Part shown: one piece after another, positions 1-5,474 of the stretch
How the letters are laid out: the number at the start of each line of letters is the position of its first letter
Numbering within the stretch: the stretch's first letter is position 1
Source: Planctomycetota bacterium
Lineage (GTDB): Bacteria; Planctomycetota; Planctomycetia; Pirellulales; Thermoguttaceae
Direction: 5' to 3'
Assembly: GCA_018897395.1 (NCBI GenBank)
Contig: JAHIKV010000043.1
Location: 1 to 10,098, forward strand
Length of the DNA: 10,098 nt
Position numbers and translations under genes: made by a program
The notes under the pieces: generated by a model
What the model was told of the DNA's origin: nothing
Database searches by the model: none
Seen by the model: only the letters and a program-made list of their open reading frames with translations

Positions 1-154
1 CGTTTGGCAAGCTCAACCGATTCGGAATTTCCACTACATCGACTTTCCGCCGCCGACCGTCCGAAACCATTGAACTTACGTCGCTTTTTCAAGAAAACCG
101 ACCCCAAATCTTACACAGCACCGTAACTTGGGCTAACTTGGAGAAATACCCGCC
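1..154 (+). other. Upstream region and leader of the oxidoreductase gene
   Basis: The frame starting at base 2 is open to a TGA at 71-73 and could be the last 23 codons of an upstream gene, but all three forward frames are open for much of this stretch, so I do not call it. The leader contains the direct repeat TAACTTGG (at about 124-131 and 134-141) and a GGAG at 140-143, eleven bases before the ATG at 155, which is a plausible though long-spaced ribosome binding site. No convincing -35/-10 pair was found; TTGAAC at 70-75 has no good -10 partner. Confidence 0.3.
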
Positions 155-1507
155 ATGAGAGAACCCACCCGCAATGCAACGCCTCGTCGCGAGTTTCTGA
201 AGACCGCCGCCGGAGCGACCGCGGCCACGGCCTTGGCCGGAGTCGCCGTTCCGCGCGTTCATGCCGCCGAGGACAACACCATCCGGCTGGCGCTGATCGG
301 CTGCGGAGGCCGAGGCAGCGGGGCGGTGGGAAACGCCCTGTCGGTTCCGGGCGAACAGGTCAAGCTGACGGCCATGGCCGATCTGTTCGACGATAAATTG
401 CAACGGTCGCACAAGGCGCTTTCCAAACGGTTTGGCGACCGGATCGACGTGCCGCCGGAGCGACGGTTTTTGGGCCTCGACGCCTATCGCAAGGCGATCG
501 ACTGTCTGCGGCCCGGCGACGTGGCGCTGTTGACCACGCACGCCGCCTTTCGTCCGACCCACCTGGACTACGCGGTGCAAAAGGGGGGCAACGTCTTCAT
601 GGAAAAGACGTTCGCGCCCGATCCGGCGGGCGTGCGGCAAATCATCTGCGCGGGCGAGGCGGCCGAAAAGAAAAACCTCAAAATCGCCGCCGGATTGATG
701 TGCCGCCACAGCTCGGCCCGACAGGCGCTGATCCGGAAAATCCGCGACGGCGAGCTGGGCGACGTGCTCCTCTCCCGCGCCTATCGGATGCACGGCAAAA
801 TCGCCTTGCCGCCGTTCCCGCAAGGCGAAAACGAACTGCTCTGGCAAATCCGCCGCGCGATGCACTTCCTCTGGGGTTCCTCGGGATTGCTGTTGGAGAT
901 GATGATCCACCAGATCGACGAATGTTGCTGGATCAAGGACGCCTGGCCGGTCGCCGCGCACGGGGTCGGCGGACGCTACGCCGGCAGCGACGATTGCAGC
1001 CAGAACCTCGACAGCTATTCGGTCGAGTACACCTTCCCCGACGGCTCGCAGGCGCTGGTCACGAGCCGCTACATCAACAATTGCTTCAACGACTTCGCCA
1101 CCTTCGTTCAAGGGACGAAGTGCGCGGCCCAGTTTTCCGGCAACGTGCATGCCCCGACCGTGCAAATCTACAAGGACCAGCGAATGGCGGACGACAACGT
1201 CGCCTGGAAGCCGCCGCGCGAGAGGGTCAATCCCTGGCAGGCCGAGTGGAACGTGCTCTTGGACGCGATCCGCAACGACCGGCCGCACAACGAGAGCCGT
1301 CGGGCGGCGATGGCGAACTACGCGGCGATCATGGGCCGGGCGGCAGTCCACACCGGCAGGATCATCACCTGGGACGAAACTTTGGCCTCGAAGTTCCAAT
1401 TCTGCCCGAACGTGGCAGAGTTGACCACCGACAGCCCCGCGCCGGTCCGCGCCGACTCCCACGGCCGCTACCCGGTCCCCGTGCCGGGCAAGTGGGTGGA
1501 GGTCTGA
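155..1507 (+). CDS. Gfo/Idh/MocA-family oxidoreductase, Tat-exported
   Basis: A 450-residue predicted NAD(P)-dependent oxidoreductase of the Gfo/Idh/MocA superfamily, probably acting on a sugar or cyclitol outside the cytoplasmic membrane. The N-terminus is a twin-arginine signal: RREFLK at residues 11-16, then an Ala-rich hydrophobic stretch and a likely cleavage after VHA near residue 38. The Rossmann dinucleotide-binding loop is IGCGGRGSG at 48-56. FMEKTFAPDP at 148-157 stands where the family has its EKP motif (Thr replaces Pro). IHQIDECCWI at 251-260 carries the conserved His of the HxxD motif in the C-terminal domain. Length and architecture fit the many planctomycete members with Tat signals. 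The start at 155 is supported by the signal peptide beginning immediately after it and by GGAG at 140-143. The substrate cannot be deduced. It stands alone: the next gene downstream is convergent and more than 1 kb away. Confidence 0.93.
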   Translation: MREPTRNATPRREFLKTAAGATAATALAGVAVPRVHAAEDNTIRLALIGCGGRGSGAVGNALSVPGEQVKLTAMADLFDDKLQRSHKALSKRFGDRIDVPPERRFLGLDAYRKAIDCLRPGDVALLTTHAAFRPTHLDYAVQKGGNVFMEKTFAPDPAGVRQIICAGEAAEKKNLKIAAGLMCRHSSARQALIRKIRDGELGDVLLSRAYRMHGKIALPPFPQGENELLWQIRRAMHFLWGSSGLLLEMMIHQIDECCWIKDAWPVAAHGVGGRYAGSDDCSQNLDSYSVEYTFPDGSQALVTSRYINNCFNDFATFVQGTKCAAQFSGNVHAPTVQIYKDQRMADDNVAWKPPRERVNPWQAEWNVLLDAIRNDRPHNESRRAAMANYAAIMGRAAVHTGRIITWDETLASKFQFCPNVAELTTDSPAPVRADSHGRYPVPVPGKWVEV

Positions 1508-1806
1508 ACCAGTCCGTAGCAAAGTCGAGGGTAATATACGTTGCACGGAAAAAAGTGAAACATTCTTCTCGGATGGAGAAGATAGTTACACTTCCGGCCG
1601 TTCACCGTATAACGAGAGGAGCAATTGAGAAATAACTCGATCTCCACCGAAGCCCACGGGTTACAACCCGTGGGCTTGTCGGGGAGCAAAATGTCGGTTA
1701 AGTAGTTGCTGTTGCGGAAAAGCCTGCGTAGCCCCACCAACAGCGAAAAAGGCTACTTTCCTCGCGGTTGGCCTCCAAAACTTCGCAAACTACCAAAACA
1801 AGTATT
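1508..1806. other. Gene-free spacer between oxidoreductase and intron
   Basis: No convincing gene is visible. It contains a 7-bp stem (TCTTCTC 1564-1570 with GAGAAGA 1576-1582), a perfect 12-bp palindrome (1651-1676, listed separately) and a looser stem in which GCTGTTG near 1708 can pair with CAACAGC near 1739. None is followed by a T-run, so a clear terminator for the upstream gene is missing. GAGAGGAG just before 1623 resembles a ribosome binding site, but the frame after it closes within about 26 codons and runs through the palindrome. Base composition is more AT-rich than the flanking genes. Confidence 0.5.
1651..1676. repeat. Perfect 12-bp intergenic palindrome
   Basis: AGCCCACGGGTT at 1651-1662 and AACCCGTGGGCT at 1665-1676 are exact reverse complements separated by two bases. 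The core GGGTT-AACCC resembles the hairpin at 3857-3872 (CCGGGTTGCAACCCGG), so it may belong to the same dispersed repeat class. It could slow or terminate transcription leaving the oxidoreductase, but no T-tract follows. Confidence 0.75.
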
Positions 1807-2588
1807 GTGTCCTTGCGCTACGTTGAGCTTGGGAAAGGAGGATCAATGTAGGATACATCGAGAAACCTTTCGATGGAACCCTGCGGGTAGTCAAGCCCGT
1901 CCGGAAGAGTCTGGCCAACAACCGGAAGCGAGTCTTGCGTGGCGTCGGGGCGACCCGGCCTGCGAAGCGTAGACAGCCAGTGCCGAAGCCGTGTGATTGA
2001 GCCTCGAAAGTACGAATGTGGGAGCCTTCGCCGTGGACACAGCGGGGGCCGCGCCGACGCATCGCCTGGGCCAGGTGCGTCGGTCCCGCCGGGGTCGGAG
2101 AGCAGGGCAAGAGCACAATCGGGGTTCCCCAGGAACGTAGGAGATCCTGCCGTTTCCACTGACCAAAGTCCCGGCCGGAGACACCGGGTGACCAACTCCA
2201 GGAGACCCGACACGCGGCGGCGCTTGGCCGCGTGCGGGCGAAACACGAGCGCTCCGAGTGGTATCGTCCGCGCGAAGGAAACGAAGCGCGGCGGGACGGG
2301 CGGCAGGAAGTCATAGCGCCTTGATAGTACCGTGGAAGCCGGGGAACTCGGACCGTGGGAACCCGGCGGAGGGAAGCGAGGCGTCGGGTGACAATACCAT
2401 TGGCGGGAAACGCGGTGAGGACATCGTGCCTCGACTACGCGTCACCGTGACGCCAACGGATAGCCAAAACGGGTTCGCAGTCGATGACTGCGAAGCGAAG
2501 TTGTCACTTGAGGAACCGAATGCGTTAATTGCGCACGTTCGGGTCTGTGGGAGCCTCGGGCGGGCAACCGCCCGAGGCCACCCGGTCC
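1807..2588 (+). mobile_element. ORF-less group II intron (ribozyme RNA only)
   Basis: A self-splicing-type retroelement RNA, recognised by its domain order and a readable domain V. The 5' end is near GTGTC at 1807 or TTGCGC at 1813, both imperfect matches to the GUGYG consensus. Domain I contains hairpins at 1856-1875 (CATCGA/TCGATG), 2056-2081 (GACGCA/TGCGTC), 2211-2234 (CACGCGGC/GCCGCGTG) and 2268-2291 (CCGCGC/GCGCGG). The stretch around 2325-2385, with GGCGGAGGGAAG, is typical of the segment preceding intron-encoded reverse transcriptases. GGCGTC at 2380-2385 pairs with GACGCC at 2449-2454, extended by GTGAC/GTCAC. Where domain IV should carry the maturase ORF there is only a short hairpin (2474-2494). 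Domains V and VI follow at 2513-2583. No reverse-transcriptase motif or long ORF exists here, so mobility would need a protein encoded elsewhere. It ends about 25 bases beyond the stop of the convergent phosphatase gene. Both boundaries are uncertain by several bases. Confidence 0.75.
2513..2583 (+). ncRNA. Group II intron domains V and VI
   Basis: Domain V: the 5' strand GAACCGAA (2513-2520) pairs with TTCGGGTC (2538-2545). The upper stem TGCG/CGCA (2521-2524 and 2532-2535) sits above it, with the characteristic two-base CG bulge at 2536-2537 on the 3' side. This is the conserved two-helix layout of domain V. Domain VI: an 11-bp perfect stem, GCCTCGGGCGG (2553-2563) with CCGCCCGAGGC (2568-2578), capped by GCAA. 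Below it GGG (2549-2551) pairs with CCC (2581-2583), leaving A2580 unpaired as the candidate branch-point adenosine, six to eight bases before the probable 3' splice site. Two departures from consensus in domain V are described under findings. Confidence 0.8.
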
Positions 2589-2610
2589 TTTTTCGCCGGT
2601 GGGGTGCGTC

Positions 2611-3468
2611 CTATTCGGTAATGGTCGCGGCGATTTCGCGGAGTTGTGCAAGTAGCTCGGGATTGGCGGCGGCGAGGAAGTCGGCCTCCTCCAGGTGGAA
2701 CGGCCCGCCATCGGGCGAAGTGACGCAGCCGCCGGCCTCGCGGAGGATCAACACGCCCGCCGCCACGTCCCATATATGCGTGGAGAACGACCAGAAGAGA
2801 TCGAAACGCCCGGCGGCCAAGTAGCAGAGATTCAATGCCGCGGAGCCGGTCCGCCGGATGGCCTGGCAACGGGGAATCATTTCCAAAAACATCCGCAGAT
2901 CGGGTGAATCGCTCCGCACGCCGGGTGGAAAGCCGACGGCGGCCAACGCCTCGGACAATTTGGAGACGCCGCTGGCGTGGATAGCCCGGCCGCCCAGCCG
3001 CGCCCCCTGGCCGGTTGCCGCCGTGAAACATTCGTCCAGCATCGGATCGTAAACCGCTCCGACGAGCAACTCGCCGTTGCGCTCCAGGGCCAGCGAGACG
3101 CAATAGTGCGGCACGCCGTGGACGAAGTTCGTCGTGCCGTCCAGCGGATCGACGATCCAGCGGTATTCGGCCGGAAAAGGGGACAGGCGCCTTTTGTGCG
3201 AAGCACCCTTCGGGCCTTTCAGGCAAAAGGTGCCTGTCCCCTTTTCCGGCTCGGATTGTTCTTGTTCTTCGCCCAACAGGCAATGATTCGGAAACGCTCC
3301 GAGGACGACGCGGCGGACCGTTTCCTGCGAGGCCAGGTCGGCCTGCGTGACCAAATCGGCGGGGCCTTTTTCGCGGGTCTCAGTCCGGCCGATCCAGTCC
3401 TGAACAACGCGTGCCCCGGCGCGGACCGCCTCTTCGCACACTCGCAGATAATCGTTATATTCTTCCAT
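2611..3468 (-). CDS. Inositol-monophosphatase-family phosphatase with a palindrome-encoded insert
   Basis: A 285-residue member of the Mg-dependent inositol monophosphatase family (SuhB/IMPase type), expected to hydrolyse inositol phosphate or a related sugar or nucleotide phosphate in the cytoplasm. Visible motifs: DLVTQAD (38-44); the metal-binding GEE (66-68); WIVDPLDGTTN (104-114), the family signature with Asp107 and Asp110; and IWDVAAG (232-238), the second metal motif with Asp234. Residues 74-100, between GEE and the signature, are an extra 27-residue segment encoded by an 81-nt palindrome. Removing it leaves a normally spaced loop, EEQEQSDEYRW. I chose the start at 3468 because the first family helix begins there. 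An upstream in-frame ATG at 3510 has a better ribosome binding site (GGGAG, seven bases away) and would add 14 residues. Substrate is not deducible, hence no gene symbol. Confidence 0.9.
   Translation of the reverse strand: MEEYNDYLRVCEEAVRAGARVVQDWIGRTETREKGPADLVTQADLASQETVRRVVLGAFPNHCLLGEEQEQSEPEKGTGTFCLKGPKGASHKRRLSPFPAEYRWIVDPLDGTTNFVHGVPHYCVSLALERNGELLVGAVYDPMLDECFTAATGQGARLGGRAIHASGVSKLSEALAAVGFPPGVRSDSPDLRMFLEMIPRCQAIRRTGSAALNLCYLAAGRFDLFWSFSTHIWDVAAGVLILREAGGCVTSPDGGPFHLEEADFLAAANPELLAQLREIAATITE
3170..3250. repeat. 81-nt palindromic element inside the phosphatase gene
   Basis: The left arm 3170-3196 and right arm 3224-3250 are 27-nt reverse complements with a single difference (G3189 opposite T3231, a wobble pair in the plus-strand RNA). 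They flank a 27-nt loop. The arms contain GGGGACAGGC and its complement. The total length is 81 nt, exactly 27 codons, and the element is read through without a stop on the minus strand as part of the phosphatase gene, giving the segment EKGTGTFCLKGPKGASHKRR and its flanks. It looks like an inserted selfish palindrome, analogous in effect to the Rickettsia palindromic elements found inside coding genes. Confidence 0.85.
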
Positions 3469-3483
3469 GTCGTTCACGCCGCA

Positions 3484-3547
3484 CGCCGCGTGGGCGCGGC
3501 GGCTAAACATTGTTATTCTCCCGTTTAGCCCCGGCGCCCACGCCGGG
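3484..3547. repeat. Paired hairpin repeat (REPIN-like) before the phosphatase gene
   Basis: Two hairpins face each other. The first has stem CGCCGCG/CGCGGCG (3484-3490 and 3495-3501) with loop TGGG and a rightward tail GCTAAA (3502-3507). The second is in reverse orientation, with stem CCCGGCG/CGCCGGG (3530-3536 and 3541-3547), loop CCCA (the complement of TGGG) and a leftward tail TTTAGC (3524-3529). The stems differ while loop and tail are shared, and the inward-facing tails make an inverted pair. The spacer supplies GGGAG and an ATG on the minus strand for a possible longer phosphatase N-terminus. Confidence 0.75.
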
Positions 3548-3608
3548 TAAGATGAAGTCAAATGTACCGAGTTGCCTTCCAGGGCGACAGTGTGCAACTG
3601 CCGTGCCA

Positions 3609-3701
3609 GGAAAAAAGTTGAAGTGGCATGTTTCGATGCCGGTAAGATAGGGTAAGTTTACCCCTAATGCGGGTGGGAAATCGATGAAACCACTTTTTTC
3701 C
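3609..3701. repeat. 93-nt inverted-repeat element with an internal palindrome
   Basis: The ends GGAAAAAAGT (3609-3618) and ACTTTTTTCC (3692-3701) are perfect 10-bp inverted repeats, and the sequence just inside them is loosely complementary (GTTTC near 3630 against GAAAC near 3687). Roughly at the centre lies a perfect 6-bp palindrome, GGGTAA-GT-TTACCC (3650-3663). The whole resembles a very small MITE-like element. The central palindrome could instead be an operator. No coding capacity is seen. Confidence 0.4.
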
Positions 3702-3725
3702 GCCGGGATTTCATTCATTCGGCAC

Positions 3726-3753
3726 TAGACATCCCAGTAAAACCTGGTATCAT
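3726..3753 (+). promoter_or_regulatory. Candidate sigma-70-type promoter upstream of uxaC
   Basis: TAGACA (3726-3731) and TATCAT (3748-3753) each match five of six bases of the -35 and -10 consensus, with a 16-base spacer. Transcription would begin near 3760 and meet a strong terminator at 3782-3821 before reaching uxaC at 3932. It may drive a short RNA or an attenuated uxaC leader. Confidence 0.4.
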
Positions 3754-3781
3754 CAAAGCATCGGCCTCTTCTCTGTTCCGG

Positions 3782-3821
3782 CCCCGCCGTTTCGCTTCGC
3801 CGCGAGCGGCGGGGTTTTTTT
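3782..3821 (+). terminator. Rho-independent terminator upstream of uxaC
   Basis: CCCCGCCG (3782-3789) pairs perfectly with CGGCGGGG (3807-3814), and seven T follow immediately (3815-3821): the textbook intrinsic terminator form on the plus strand. No plus-strand gene lies just upstream, since the phosphatase gene runs the other way. It must therefore end a short unannotated RNA or act as an attenuator in the uxaC leader. Confidence 0.75.
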
Positions 3822-3851
3822 ATTGGTCTGCATGTAATTGTAGCAGTAGCA

Positions 3852-3905
3852 GTAGGCCGGGTTGCAACCCGGCGCACATTCGTGCCGGGTCACGACCCGG
3901 CCTAC
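3852..3905. repeat. Paired hairpin repeat (REPIN-like) immediately before uxaC
   Basis: Two hairpins, CCGGGTTGCAACCCGG (3857-3872) and CCGGGTCACGACCCGG (3885-3900), lie inside perfect 11-bp terminal inverted repeats, GTAGGCCGGGT (3852-3862) and ACCCGGCCTAC (3895-3905). GCAC (3874-3877) and GTGC (3882-3885) are also complementary, so the 54-nt unit can fold as two hairpins or one long one. It ends 26 bases before the uxaC start codon and would lie in its 5' UTR. Confidence 0.75.
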
Positions 3906-3931
3906 TCCTTCTCCGACAACCGCCCATCGCC

Positions 3932-5359
3932 ATGACAAAAGCATTTATCGCGGATAACTTCTTGTTGCAGAACGAGCGGGCAGCGCGGTTGTACCACGAG
4001 TATGCCGCCCGGCTGCCGATCATCGACTATCACTGCCACCTGCCGCCGTCCGAGATCGCACGGGACCGCCGCTTCGAGAATCTTTCGCAAATCTGGTTGA
4101 GCGGCGACCATTACAAATGGCGTGCGATGCGTGCGGCGGGCGTACACGAACGATTCATCACCGGAGACGCCGCGGACCGGCAAAAATTCCAAAAATGGGC
4201 CGAGACCGTACCGCTTACGCTCCGCAATCCGCTCTATCACTGGACCCACCTCGAACTGAAACGGCCGCTGGGCATCGACGACCGGCTGCTGGGGCCGGAC
4301 ACGGCCGAGGGCATCTGGAACGAGTGCAACGCGAAACTCGCCCGGCCGGAGTTCTCCGCACGCGGAATCATGCGGCAAATGAACGTCCTGGCGGTCTGCA
4401 CCACCGACGACCCGACCGATCCGCTGGAGCATCATCGGGCGATCGCCGAGGATAGTACCTTTTCGATCCAGGTGTTGCCGACGTTCCGGCCGGATAGGGC
4501 GTTGGCCGTGGAATCGCCGCCGGCGTTCGGCGAGTGGGTGGACCGGCTCGCGGCCGCAAGCGGTATCGAAGTGAAGGACGATTACGACCGGTTTCTCGAC
4601 GCCTTGCGCGAGCGGCACGACTTCTTTCACTCGCATGGCTGCCGGCTCTCGGACCATGGATTGGAGACGTTCCCCGCCGCCGACCATACGACGGCGGAAG
4701 TCGCGTCCGCCTTCCGGCGAGTTCGGAGCGGCAAGGAACTTTCGGCCGACGAGGTCGTCGAGTTCCGCTCGGCCGTGCTGGAACAACTTGCCGCGATGAA
4801 TTGCGAAAAGGGCTGGGTCCAACAGTTCCACTTAGGAGCAATGCGGAACAACAACACGCGGATGTTCCAAACTCTTGGGCCGGACGCCGGATTCGACTCG
4901 ATCGGCGACGCGGAGGTTGCTCGGCCGATGGCGCGGTTCCTCGACCGACTGGACCGCGACGGCCGGCTGGCCAAGACGATCCTCTACAATCTGAATCCGG
5001 CGCACAACGACGTGGCGGCCACGATGATCGGCAACTTTCAGGACGGCGAGACGCCCGGCAAGATGCAACTGGGCAGCGGTTGGTGGTTCATGGACCAGAA
5101 GGACGGCATGGAGCGGCAACTCAATTCGCTGTCGAATCAGGGGCTGCTGAGTCTGTTCGTGGGGATGTTGACCGACAGCCGCTCGTTTCTTTCCTACACC
5201 CGGCACGAATACTTCCGCCGCATTCTCTGCAATCTGTTGGGCACGGAGATGGAGCAGGGGCTATTGCCCGACGAGATGGAGTTGGTCGGCCGGATGGTGC
5301 GGGAGATCTGCTACGGCAACGCAGCCCGATATTTCGGGTTTGACGTGCCGGAAATATAA
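3932..5359 (+). CDS. uxaC: Glucuronate isomerase (uronate isomerase)
   Basis: A 475-residue uronate isomerase (EC 5.3.1.12), converting D-glucuronate to D-fructuronate and D-galacturonate to D-tagaturonate, the first step of hexuronate catabolism in the cytoplasm. It belongs to the amidohydrolase-like fold. Visible motifs: YHCHLPP (33-39) with the metal-binding HxH at His34 and His36; the characteristic QFHLGAMRNNN around residues 298-308; ILYNLNP; GSGWWFMDQ; and MLTDSRSFLSYTRHEYFRR, with the conserved Asp at 415. Length matches the family (about 470). The ATG at 3932 gives the expected N-terminus; no Shine-Dalgarno precedes it. A paired hairpin repeat and, further up, a candidate promoter and terminator lie in the leader, so expression may be structurally controlled. 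No other hexuronate-pathway gene (uxuA, uxuB, kdgK) is in the window. Confidence 0.96.
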   Translation: MTKAFIADNFLLQNERAARLYHEYAARLPIIDYHCHLPPSEIARDRRFENLSQIWLSGDHYKWRAMRAAGVHERFITGDAADRQKFQKWAETVPLTLRNPLYHWTHLELKRPLGIDDRLLGPDTAEGIWNECNAKLARPEFSARGIMRQMNVLAVCTTDDPTDPLEHHRAIAEDSTFSIQVLPTFRPDRALAVESPPAFGEWVDRLAAASGIEVKDDYDRFLDALRERHDFFHSHGCRLSDHGLETFPAADHTTAEVASAFRRVRSGKELSADEVVEFRSAVLEQLAAMNCEKGWVQQFHLGAMRNNNTRMFQTLGPDAGFDSIGDAEVARPMARFLDRLDRDGRLAKTILYNLNPAHNDVAATMIGNFQDGETPGKMQLGSGWWFMDQKDGMERQLNSLSNQGLLSLFVGMLTDSRSFLSYTRHEYFRRILCNLLGTEMEQGLLPDEMELVGRMVREICYGNAARYFGFDVPEI

Positions 5360-5376
5360 TCCGAACAGGGGGATTG

Positions 5377-5394
5377 ACCGCTTTGAGCGGTTTT
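5377..5394 (+). terminator. Weak candidate terminator after uxaC
   Basis: ACCGCT (5377-5382) pairs with AGCGGT (5386-5391) across a three-base loop, followed by TTTT (5391-5394). It begins 17 bases after the uxaC stop. The stem is short and the T-run brief, so termination would be partial. TTGACC at 5374-5379 overlaps it and could be a -35 box for the protease gene, but no strong -10 was found at the right distance. Confidence 0.4.
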
Positions 5395-5460
5395 GGGAAA
5401 ATAAGCGTATAGGGGAAGTTTTCCGGCAACCTCTCCGGCGTTTGCTCTCCGGCAACAATC

Positions 5461-5466
5461 AAGGAG
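5461..5466 (+). promoter_or_regulatory. Ribosome binding site of the PEP-CTERM protease
   Basis: AAGGAG, eight bases before the ATG at 5475. It decides the start: the same frame is open back to 5340, inside uxaC, but the extra 45 codons have no ribosome binding site and would bury the signal peptide. Confidence 0.8.
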
Positions 5467-5474
5467 TTACAACA

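Noticed and set aside
2..73. Possible 3' end of an upstream gene
   Set aside because: Open for 23 codons with plausible residues, but the other forward frames are equally open and no homology was recognised.
89..1546. Long minus-strand open frame opposite the oxidoreductase
   Set aside because: It lacks any recognisable motif, while the plus-strand frame has a Tat signal, Rossmann loop and family motifs; it is a GC-rich antisense shadow.
1939..2824. Forward open frames across the intron region
   Set aside because: They are Arg/Gly/Ser-rich, overlap the intron helices, and carry no reverse-transcriptase motif such as YADD; they are open because of base composition.
3469..3597. 43-residue N-terminal extension of the phosphatase
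   Set aside because: Family homology begins at the ATG at 3468, and the upstream part runs through a hairpin repeat. Only the shorter extension from 3510 is kept as an alternative.
3852..3905. CRISPR array or tRNA-like structure
   Set aside because: The units are inverted, not regularly spaced direct repeats, and no acceptor or anticodon arms are present.
5411..5458. Direct repeats TCCGGCAAC in the protease leader
   Set aside because: Only two or three short, GC-rich near-copies, easily due to chance; no paired structure or known operator was seen.
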